Position numbers and translations under genes: made by a program. Below, piece by piece: positions 1-5,132 of a stretch of 9,540 nucleotides of DNA. The number at the start of each line of letters is the position of its first letter. Within the stretch, counting starts at the first letter, position 1. This DNA comes from Alphaproteobacteria bacterium. GTDB taxonomy: Bacteria > Pseudomonadota > Alphaproteobacteria > Rhodospirillales > Rhodospirillaceae. The notes beneath the pieces are model-generated. The model saw only the letters and a list, made by a program, of their open reading frames with translations, searched no databases and was not told the DNA's origin. Location: contig QKGW01000473.1 of assembly GCA_003250275.1 (NCBI GenBank), positions 1 to 9,540 of the forward strand, read 5' to 3'.

Positions 1-1
1 C

Positions 2-208
2 GCCTCGGTGGTCAACCTCGTCGCCGCCGAACTCGGGGTCTCGGTGGTGCCGCGCTCGATGAGCATGGTGAAGGTGCCGGGGGTGGTGTTCCGCGAGATT
101 TCCGGCGAGACGCCGGTGGCGCGCCACGCCTTCGCGATGCGCCGCGCCGAAACCGCGCCGGCGGCGCGCAACTTCCTCGCCATGGCGGCGGCCTGGCCCG
201 CGGTCTGA
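2..208 (+). CDS. LysR-family transcriptional regulator, C-terminal end (partial)
   Basis: Only the last 68 residues are present; the start lies before the window. The segment VVNLVAAELGVSVVPRSM is typical of the end of the LysR substrate-binding domain, where a G-[VIL]-[GSA]-[VIL]-[VLI]-P strand is followed by a stretch with an arginine-rich strand and a final helix (here AARNFLAMAAAW). In this family an N-terminal winged helix-turn-helix binds DNA and this periplasmic-binding-protein-like fold binds a small effector. The target genes cannot be told, because the DNA-binding part and the upstream neighbour are missing. The TGA stop overlaps the first base of an A6 run that belongs to a minus-strand terminator, so this gene and the next one converge. 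Family assignment is fairly sure; function beyond that is unknown. Confidence 0.8.
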   Translation, partial: ASVVNLVAAELGVSVVPRSMSMVKVPGVVFREISGETPVARHAFAMRRAETAPAARNFLAMAAAWPAV

Positions 209-235
209 AAAAATCCGCCGCCCGAGGGCGGCGGA
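208..235 (-). terminator. Intrinsic terminator of the 44-codon minus-strand gene
   Basis: A perfect GC-rich inverted repeat (214-223 with 226-235, arms CCGCCGCCC/GGGCGGCGG plus a flanking T-A pair) is followed on the minus strand by T6 (A6 at 208-213 on the plus strand). It lies 35 bases past the stop of the small gene at 271-405. The hairpin could also slow transcription from the LysR gene on the plus strand, but it has no T-run in that direction. Confidence 0.8.
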
Positions 236-270
236 GAGGCTGGGAGGGGGAAAATTCGGAGAGCGGAAAC

Positions 271-405
271 TCAGTCGAAGCTGCTGCGCGCGCGCTTGCG
301 GGTCTCGCAGCCGAGCAGGCTGTTCGGGTCGACCGCCGGAACGGCGGAGCGATAGGTGCGCCAGGCGGCGGGGCGGAAGTCGGAACGGGAGGTCTTGTCG
401 CGCAT
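271..405 (-). CDS. Small protein, 44 aa, unrecognised family (paralogue of 664-756)
   Basis: I do not recognise the family. The ATG at 405 is preceded by AGGAG (413-417) with a 7-nt spacer, and an intrinsic terminator follows the stop, so a translated single-gene transcript is well supported. The product is basic and polar, begins MRDKTSRSDFRP, and has no membrane segment or signal peptide. Its last 20 residues, VDPNSLLGCETRKRARSSFD, align without gaps to the end of the 30-residue product encoded at 664-756. Shared residues are P-x-[VL]-D-P, L-G, T, R-A-[RK], then [ST]-[FL]-D at the C-terminus. It holds a single cysteine (residue 33) where the paralogue has serine. An in-frame ATG at 441 would give 56 residues but has no good ribosome-binding site. 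Possible roles such as a leader peptide, peptide precursor or small regulator are all open. Confidence 0.68.
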   Translation of the reverse strand: MRDKTSRSDFRPAAWRTYRSAVPAVDPNSLLGCETRKRARSSFD

Positions 406-412
406 CGGAAAT

Positions 413-417
413 CTCCT
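413..417 (-). promoter_or_regulatory. Ribosome-binding site deciding the start at 405
   Basis: AGGAG on the minus strand, 7 nt before the ATG at 405. It favours this ATG over the in-frame ATG at 441, which lacks a comparable site. The spacing is identical to that of the paralogous gene at 664-756. Confidence 0.75.
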
Positions 418-447
418 GGTGTCTGAGGGGGCTTGTCTCATGACTCG

Positions 448-477
448 GATATCGCGACCGCCAGGGAGCAATTCCAA
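448..477 (-). promoter_or_regulatory. Candidate promoter of the 44-codon gene
   Basis: On the minus strand TTGGAA (472-477) and GATATC (448-453) are 18 bases apart, with the second element about 43 bases before the ATG at 405. Each is a weak match to sigma-70 consensus. The case rests on the paralogous gene having TTGGAT-N18-GATATT upstream, with extra shared flanking bases (TAT before, TT after the first box, and C on either side of the second). No transcript data are available, so this stays a prediction. Confidence 0.4.
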
Positions 478-539
478 TACGCGCTCCCGGCGTTGTCGAT
501 ATGCGCGACGTATGGCGAAGGTTATAGAAAACCCGCGAG

Positions 540-568
540 AAAAAACCGCGCGAGGGTCAATCGCGCGG
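540..568 (-). terminator. Intrinsic terminator of the 30-codon minus-strand gene
   Basis: Arms 546-553 and 561-568 form an 8-bp stem (CCGCGCGA with TCGCGCGG) with a 7-nt loop. On the minus strand the stem is followed at once by T6 (A6 at 540-545). It is the last of three hairpins in the 124 nt past the stop codon at 664, and closes that transcript before the next small gene upstream region. Confidence 0.8.
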
Positions 569-579
569 CTTGCCGGTGT

Positions 580-639
580 GGGGAGTGCGGCTCCCCTGGG
601 GGTGAAAGCGGCCGGTCGGCTTGACCGGAACCGGCCGCT
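580..639 (-). other. Two further stem-loops in the 3' untranslated region of the 30-codon gene
   Basis: A 10-bp perfect stem (607-616 with 630-639, AGCGGCCGGT/ACCGGCCGCT) encloses a 13-nt loop. A shorter 6-bp stem (580-585 with 591-596) follows it on the minus strand. Together with the terminator hairpin they give a compact, fully structured RNA tail of about 120 nt. The loop of the first hairpin contains TTGACC (plus strand 621-626), complementary to GGTCAA in the terminator loop (555-560), so a loop-loop contact is possible. Neither stem has a T-run of terminator quality; TTT follows the larger one. Confidence 0.5.
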
Positions 640-663
640 GTTCGGTGCAGGGATCGTGGTACA

Positions 664-756
664 TCAGTCGAGGGTGCCCTTGGCACGGTGCGCGGTGGCG
701 GAACCGAGGTAGCCGATCGGGTCGAGAACCGGGCGCGGGGTGTTGGTGTTGCTCAT
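664..756 (-). CDS. Small protein, 30 aa, unrecognised family (paralogue of 271-405)
   Basis: I do not recognise the family. The ATG at 756 has AGGAG (764-768) 7 nt upstream and the gene ends before a series of hairpins closed by an intrinsic terminator at 540-568. The product starts MSNTNTPRPV and ends LDPIGYLGSATAHRAKGTLD. It has no cysteine, signal peptide or membrane segment. The final 20 residues match the end of the 44-residue product at 271-405 without gaps (identical D, P, L, G, T, R, A and terminal D, plus several conservative pairs), and a proline two residues before the block is also shared. Conserved residues at fixed spacing up to the stop codon argue that both frames are under protein-level selection. 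The N-terminal part differs in length and sequence, so the C-terminal block is the likely functional part. Confidence 0.72.
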   Translation of the reverse strand: MSNTNTPRPVLDPIGYLGSATAHRAKGTLD

Positions 757-763
757 CGTGTGA

Positions 764-768
764 CTCCT
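764..768 (-). promoter_or_regulatory. Ribosome-binding site of the 30-codon gene
   Basis: AGGAG on the minus strand, separated by 7 nt from the ATG at 756. Because the reading frame is so short, this site is part of the main evidence that the gene is real. Confidence 0.75.
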
Positions 769-945
769 ACTTCAAAAGGGTTGGCCGTTTAGGCCGGGTC
801 GCCCGGGGCTTTGGGGGTGGGGATGCGTCTGGGGGATATGACGCCGCCCCGAGCGACCTGTTTTGAATATCGAGCGACACCCCGGAAAAATCCAATATAT
901 TGCCGACGCAATCTCGATAGCTTTTGCATATATGGCGGCGCGTGG
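769..945 (-). promoter_or_regulatory. Upstream region of the 30-codon gene with candidate promoter at 866-895
   Basis: No gene is supported here. On the minus strand TTGGAT (890-895) and GATATT (866-871) are spaced by 18 bases, matching the arrangement upstream of the paralogue. The surrounding 860-935 stretch is clearly more AT-rich than the rest of the window, as expected for a promoter. If used, the transcript would have a leader of about 100 nt. That leader includes two small hairpins near the gene (GGCC at 783-786 with 792-795, and CCGGG/CCCGG at 794-806). I cannot match the leader to a known riboswitch. Confidence 0.4.
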
Positions 946-978
946 AAAAGGCCGCCTGCCGGAAGCGGGCGGCCTTTT
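946..978 (-). terminator. Bidirectional intrinsic terminator after the chemoreceptor gene
   Basis: An 11-bp perfect stem (946-956 with 968-978, AAAAGGCCGCC/GGCGGCCTTTT) can extend by three more pairs to a 5-nt loop. The arms carry A4 and T4 at their outer ends, so each strand has a short T-run. It starts 19 bases past the stop of the chemoreceptor gene at 998. Confidence 0.85.
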
Positions 979-997
979 GCCGGGTTTGCGCGCGAGT

Positions 998-3190
998 TCA
1001 GTCGCCGCGCACGGTGCGGATGAAGCGGACGACGTCGGCGCGCAGCCGGTCCGCCACGCCGGAGAGCTGCCGCGCCGCAGTCAGCACCTGCGACGACGCG
1101 CCCTCGGATTCCGCCGCGGCGCGGGTGACGCTCGCGATGTTGGTGGAGACGTCGTCCACCCCCGAGGCGGCTTGCTGGACGTTGCGCGCGATCTCCTGCG
1201 TCGCCGCACCCTGCTCCTCGACCGCCGAAGCGATCGCCGAGGAGATCTCGCTGATCCGCCCGATCGTCGCGGCGATGCCCTGGATCGCGGCGACCGCCTC
1301 GCCGGTGCTGCCCTGCACCGCCTCGACCTGGTTGCCGATGTCCTCGGTCGCCCGCGCGGTCTGGGTCGCGAGGTTCTTGACCTCCCCGGCGACGACGGCG
1401 AAGCCCTTGCCGGCGTCGCCCGCGCGCGCCGCCTCGATCGTCGCGTTGAGCGCGAGGAGGTTGGTCTGCGCCGCGATGCCGTTGATCAGCGCGACCACCT
1501 CGCCGATCCGCCCCGCCGCGTCGGCGAGGCCCGAGACGATACCGTTGGCGCGGTTGCTCTCGTCCACCGCGTCGGAGGCGATGCCCGCGGATTCGGCGAC
1601 CTGACGGCTGATCTCCAGGATCGAGGCGGACAGCTCGGTGGTCGCCGAGGAGACGGTCTGGACGTTGACCGCCGCCTGCTCGGAGGCGGCGGCGACGGCG
1701 GTGGCCTGGCGTTCCGCCTCGCCGGTGGCGGCGGTGAGCAATTCCGCCGACTGCGACAGCTCGCCGGACTGGCGCGACACTTCCTCGACGATCTCCATCA
1801 CGCTCGCCTCGAACTCGGTGGCGAGCGCGTGCATCGCCTCACGGCGTTCGGCGGCGGCGCGATCCTTCTGCGCTTCCTGTTCGGCCTGGAGGCGCTGCAC
1901 TTCCTGGGCGTTGTCCTTGAACACCTGCACCGCCTCGGCCATCTGGCCGATTTCGTCGCTCTGCCCGCGCGCCGGCACTTCGGTGTCGAGGTTGCCGTCG
2001 GCGAGGCTGCGCATCGCGCCGGTCATCGCGACGATCGGACGGCTGACCCCGCCCGCGGCGAACCAGATCGCGATCATCGCGAGCAGCGCCGCGCCGAGAC
2101 CGACGGCGGTCTGCCAGCCCACCGCGGCGGCGGAGCGTTCGGAAAGCGAGGCGCCGAGCGCCTCGGCCTCGGCCATCGCAATGGCGCGCGGCACCGTCAC
2201 CAGAACCGACCACGGGCGCTCGCTGTTGCCGAGGGCGATCGGCGAGAAGGTGCGCAGGGTGTCGCCGTCGGCGCTCCAGGCGGTTGTGGCGGCGCCGGAT
2301 TGCACGGCCTTGAGGTCGGCGTCCCAGGAAGCGGTCTGATCGGCGAAGGACTTGCCGACGAGTTCCGGCTTGGCGCTGTCGGCGACCACCAGGCCGAGGT
2401 CGCTCAGGATCACGATGTGGCTGCGGCCGCCGTAGATTTTGGCGGCGACGGCGGCGGCGAGCTTCTGCACGAAGGCGAGGTCGAAGTCCGCTCCGGCGAC
2501 GCCGACGAAGGTGTTGCCGACGCGGATCGGCACCGACATCGTCGCGAGGAACACCTCGCGTCCCTGGACGACGTAGGGCAGGGGGCCGAGCACGCTTTCC
2601 TTGCCGGTTTCGGCGGGGACGACGTACCAGCCGCCCTTCATCACGCCGTTGGCGTGCAACTCGCGGCTGTCGTACTCGACGAGCGGCTGGATCTTGATCG
2701 CGCCGGTTTCGGGGTTGCGCGTCCAATAGGGCAGGACCCGCCCGGTGGCGTCGGCGCCGAGCATCTTGAGGCCGCGGTAGTCCTCGTCGCGGCCGTCCAC
2801 CACGTTGGGTTCCCAGGCGGAGTAGGTGCCGTTGAAGCCGGGATTCGATTCGAGCGCCTGACGCAGGATCTTGTTGACGAGCTGCCGCCGCCCCTCGACC
2901 GGCAGCGCCGACGGCTCGGTGCGCGAAATCACGCTCAGGCTGTCGCCGAGGGTGCGCGCGACGTGCAACGCCTCCTCGAACCGCCCCTGCAGCGAGTGCG
3001 CCTGGGCGTCGGCGACCGCCTGGGTGTAGGCGCGGGTGGTGCCGTCGAGCATGGTTTCGACGCTGTCGACGACGAATCCGGTGGTGCGGTGGCTGACGAC
3101 GATGCCGCCCGCGATCGTCGCGCCGGCGGCGGCGAGCAGGCACAGCCCGCCGACCAGCGCGATGCGATGCTTGATGGATCGAAATTGCAT
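998..3190 (-). CDS. Methyl-accepting chemotaxis protein with periplasmic dCache-type sensor
   Basis: This 730-residue inner-membrane chemoreceptor would pass ligand binding to the CheA-CheW kinase complex. Visible order: short cytoplasmic N-terminus, transmembrane helix 1 (about 9-31), a periplasmic sensor of about 325 residues (35-355), helix 2 (about 359-379), a HAMP linker (about 380-433), and the long coiled-coil signalling domain to the end. The hairpin tip carries the hallmark run AAQTNLLALNATIEAARAGD (573-592) followed by GKGFAVVAGEVKNLA. The sensor length and the motifs AWEPNVVDGRDEDY, GRVLPYW and a later VGVAGADFDL fit a double-Cache fold. The ligand cannot be deduced. No C-terminal CheR-tethering pentapeptide of the NWETF type is present. 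A GGGGGG run 4 nt before the ATG is the only ribosome-binding candidate. The gene is 111 bases downstream of the DUF849 gene on the same strand with no clear terminator between, so read-through is possible. Family is certain; link to the neighbouring catabolic genes is inference. Confidence 0.95.
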   Translation of the reverse strand: MQFRSIKHRIALVGGLCLLAAAGATIAGGIVVSHRTTGFVVDSVETMLDGTTRAYTQAVADAQAHSLQGRFEEALHVARTLGDSLSVISRTEPSALPVEGRRQLVNKILRQALESNPGFNGTYSAWEPNVVDGRDEDYRGLKMLGADATGRVLPYWTRNPETGAIKIQPLVEYDSRELHANGVMKGGWYVVPAETGKESVLGPLPYVVQGREVFLATMSVPIRVGNTFVGVAGADFDLAFVQKLAAAVAAKIYGGRSHIVILSDLGLVVADSAKPELVGKSFADQTASWDADLKAVQSGAATTAWSADGDTLRTFSPIALGNSERPWSVLVTVPRAIAMAEAEALGASLSERSAAAVGWQTAVGLGAALLAMIAIWFAAGGVSRPIVAMTGAMRSLADGNLDTEVPARGQSDEIGQMAEAVQVFKDNAQEVQRLQAEQEAQKDRAAAERREAMHALATEFEASVMEIVEEVSRQSGELSQSAELLTAATGEAERQATAVAAASEQAAVNVQTVSSATTELSASILEISRQVAESAGIASDAVDESNRANGIVSGLADAAGRIGEVVALINGIAAQTNLLALNATIEAARAGDAGKGFAVVAGEVKNLATQTARATEDIGNQVEAVQGSTGEAVAAIQGIAATIGRISEISSAIASAVEEQGAATQEIARNVQQAASGVDDVSTNIASVTRAAAESEGASSQVLTAARQLSGVADRLRADVVRFIRTVRGD

Positions 3191-3198
3191 GTGACCCC

Positions 3199-3218
3199 CC
3201 GTTGCAACGGCGCCGTTG
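3199..3218 (-). promoter_or_regulatory. Overlapping palindromes just upstream of the chemoreceptor gene
   Basis: Two perfect palindromes overlap here: CCGTTGCAACGG (3199-3210) and CAACGGCGCCGTTG (3205-3218). Three half-sites of CCGTTG/CAACGG therefore alternate in 20 bases, within 10 to 30 bases of the ATG at 3190. This could be an operator or mutually exclusive hairpins covering the ribosome-binding region. No regulator can be named. Confidence 0.4.
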
Positions 3219-3301
3219 ACGGAGGCGATGCCTCGTGCAGCGCTCGTATCACAACTATGTCATGCAATCCCTTGGTGAAAAAGCGCTACGACGGAAAAAC
3301 C

Positions 3302-4138
3302 TCAGCCGCCGCACAATCGCGCCCAGTCGCCGCGCAGCGAGTCGGCGGAGGCCGGGGCGAGGCCGAGATCGGCGAGCGCGCGCGCCACCGCAGCGATCGA
3401 GGCGGCGTTGTCCGGCGCGGTCGATCCGTCGGGCAGGAAGAGGTTGTTTTCGAACCCGACTCGGACGTGGCCGCCGAGCAGCGCCGCCGCCGCCGCGCAC
3501 GCCGCCTCGTGGCGGCCGAAGGCGCACATCATCCAGTGCGCCGGCCGCGGCAGGCCGGGCGCGAGGAACGGCAGCAGGTCGAGCGGGCGGGAGGTTTGCC
3601 CGGCGACGTAGCGGCCGAGCACGAACAGCACCGGCGGGTCCTGCCACGGCACCAGGCCGCGCCGCATCAGCGCGGTGAGGCGCGCGAATTCCTCGGCGGA
3701 GTAGACGATCATCTGCGGCACCGTGCCGATCGCCTTGAGACGCAGGAGGAAATCGGCGAACGGCTGCTCTTCCGCCGCGGTCGGGCAGAGCTCGCGCAGC
3801 GCGAGCGACACCGCCTCGGGGCGCACCGCCTCGACCACCGCCATCTGCGCGGCGGGGGCGTAGACGCCGAGCGCCTCGCTGGTCATCTGCAGCACCAGGC
3901 CGTTGCCGACCGCGCCTTCGATCGCGGCGAACGCGGCGCGGTAGGCGTCGGCGTCGAGGAGATGGTTGCCGTCGCGGTCGCGCACGTGGACGTGGATCAT
4001 CGCCGCCCCGGCGTCGCGGCAGGCGGCGGCGGTTTCCGCGAGGTCTCGCGGCGTGAGCGGGATCGCCGGGTGGTCGGTCTTGACGCGGCGGCCGCCGTTG
4101 GGCGCGACGGCGAGGGCGACGGATGCCTGTTCTGTCAT
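3302..4138 (-). CDS. Beta-keto acid cleavage enzyme (BKACE, DUF849 family)
   Basis: The 278-residue product belongs to the family of 3-keto-5-aminohexanoate cleavage enzyme (Kce). These zinc-dependent TIM-barrel enzymes react a beta-keto acid with acetyl-CoA to give acetoacetate and a CoA ester. Seen here: APNGGRRVKTDHPAIPLTP at the N-terminus, the zinc-binding IHVHVRD motif (His49, His51), the core segment QMTSEALGVY, and HVRVGFENN with the expected zinc-ligand Glu230. The family commonly has Glu-Asp-Asn at that place; here Asp is replaced by Asn231, which may define a subfamily with a different substrate. Length is normal. GAGG with a 7-nt spacer supports the ATG at 4138. The gene is divergent from the RpiR regulator, sharing a 114-base intergenic region, and sits beside an aminotransferase able to supply a keto acid. 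The family is sure; the substrate is not known. Confidence 0.9.
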   Translation of the reverse strand: MTEQASVALAVAPNGGRRVKTDHPAIPLTPRDLAETAAACRDAGAAMIHVHVRDRDGNHLLDADAYRAAFAAIEGAVGNGLVLQMTSEALGVYAPAAQMAVVEAVRPEAVSLALRELCPTAAEEQPFADFLLRLKAIGTVPQMIVYSAEEFARLTALMRRGLVPWQDPPVLFVLGRYVAGQTSRPLDLLPFLAPGLPRPAHWMMCAFGRHEAACAAAAALLGGHVRVGFENNLFLPDGSTAPDNAASIAAVARALADLGLAPASADSLRGDWARLCGG

Positions 4139-4252
4139 CAGATTGCCTCAAATTTAAACAAGTGGATCATGTGTGCCTTAGGATGAAACAAATATTGCAT
4201 TTCCGGTGGGTTTTCGTCTATCTCTGAAACACCCCAATCTTTGGAAACGCCG
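4139..4252. promoter_or_regulatory. Divergent promoter region between the BKACE and RpiR genes
   Basis: This AT-rich gap separates two divergently transcribed genes and must hold promoters for both. It contains two direct copies of TGAAACA (4184-4190 and 4225-4231) and an interrupted inverted repeat GAAA-N11-TTTC (4185-4203) around a central AATATT. These are candidate operators for the adjacent RpiR-family protein, which commonly controls its own neighbourhood. No convincing -35/-10 pair stands out on either strand. Confidence 0.4.
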
Positions 4253-5131
4253 ATGGACCAGGGTCCCCTCAGCCGCCGCATTCTCGATGAATTCGACCGC
4301 CTCTCGCCGCAGATGCAGCGGGCGGCGCGGTTCGTCGTCGAGCATCCCGACGACGTCGCGCTCCTGTCGATGCGGGAGCAGGCGCGCCGCGCCGACGTTC
4401 TCCCCGCGACGATGACGCGCCTCGCCCAGCGCCTCGGCTACGCGGGCTTCGAGGCGGTGCGCGAGATCTACGCCCAGGCGGTGCGCGCGGGCGGGATCGG
4501 CTTCGCCGGGCGCGCCGGACGCCAGATCGCGGCGCAGCGCGAGAAGGGCGCACGCGGCCTCGCCGACGCCCACCTCGCGGCCGTCGCCGCCGATCTCGCG
4601 GCGTTGCGCGACCCCGCGGTTCTGGTGCGCCTGCGCGACGCGGCGCGCTGCCTCGCCGCCGCGCCGCGGGTCTACTGCCTCGGCCTGCGCGCGAGCTTCC
4701 CGCCGGCGTGGACCGCCGCCTATCTCCTCGGCCTGTTCGACGACCGCGCGGTGCTGCTCGACGACGGCGGCGCGCTGCTTGCCGACCGCGCCCGCACGGC
4801 GCGCGCCGGCGACGCGGCGCTGGTGTTCGGCTTCGCCCCCTACACCCGCGCCACTCTCGAAACCGCGCGGCGGCTGCACGCCCGCGGCGTTTCTCTGGTC
4901 GCGGTCACCGACGGCCCGGTTTCGCCGCTCGCGCGCCTCGCCGAGATCGCGATCCCGGCGGGCGGCGGCGAATCCCCCGCCTTCTTCCGTTCCTTCACCG
5001 CCGCCTTCGCGGTGGCGGAAACCCTCGCCGCGCTGATTGCCGGCGAACGCGGCGACGACGCCCTCGCGGCCCTCGCCGAAACCGAAAACCGTCTGGCCGA
5101 GAGCCAGGTTCACTGGGTGGAGACCGAGTAA
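4253..5131 (+). CDS. RpiR/MurR-family transcriptional regulator with SIS domain
   Basis: The 292-residue product has the two-domain plan of RpiR regulators: an N-terminal helix-turn-helix domain (about 1-80; LLSMREQARRADVLPATMTR forms its core) and a C-terminal SIS domain (about 125-265) that senses a ligand. In classical members the SIS domain binds sugar phosphates through a Ser/Gly/Thr-rich loop. Here the corresponding strand and loop read ALVFGFAPYTRATLE, without the usual S-x-[SG]-x-T pattern, so a non-sugar effector is likely. I chose ATG 4253 because GGAAA lies 7 nt upstream; an in-frame TTG at 4241 would add four residues without a good site. The stop codon is one base before the aminotransferase ATG, so the two are almost certainly cotranscribed. 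It probably regulates that operon and the divergent BKACE gene. Confidence 0.9.
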   Translation: MDQGPLSRRILDEFDRLSPQMQRAARFVVEHPDDVALLSMREQARRADVLPATMTRLAQRLGYAGFEAVREIYAQAVRAGGIGFAGRAGRQIAAQREKGARGLADAHLAAVAADLAALRDPAVLVRLRDAARCLAAAPRVYCLGLRASFPPAWTAAYLLGLFDDRAVLLDDGGALLADRARTARAGDAALVFGFAPYTRATLETARRLHARGVSLVAVTDGPVSPLARLAEIAIPAGGGESPAFFRSFTAAFAVAETLAALIAGERGDDALAALAETENRLAESQVHWVETE

Positions 5132-5132
5132 C

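Noticed and set aside
406..441. Upstream in-frame ATG at 441 for the 44-codon gene
   Set aside because: There is no ribosome-binding site before it, whereas ATG 405 has an AGGAG at the same spacing as the paralogue. The ATG also falls at about the predicted transcript start.
679..695. TTGGCACG resembling the first half of a sigma-54 promoter
   Set aside because: The required TTGC element at the fixed spacing is absent and the site lies inside the 30-codon gene.
356..712. Plus-strand open frame of 118 codons over the small-gene region
   Set aside because: It has no ribosome-binding site and crosses two minus-strand terminators; the minus-strand small genes have much better start and stop signals.
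863..4186. Open frame of more than 1100 codons on the plus strand
   Set aside because: It lies antisense to the chemoreceptor and BKACE genes, has a low-complexity Arg/Gly/Asp/His-rich translation, and no family motif. GC-rich third positions of the real genes leave the opposite frame free of stops.
4241..4252. TTG start for the RpiR gene, adding four residues
   Set aside because: The GGAAA site is placed correctly for ATG 4253 and overlaps the TTG itself; the added residues are not needed by the domain.
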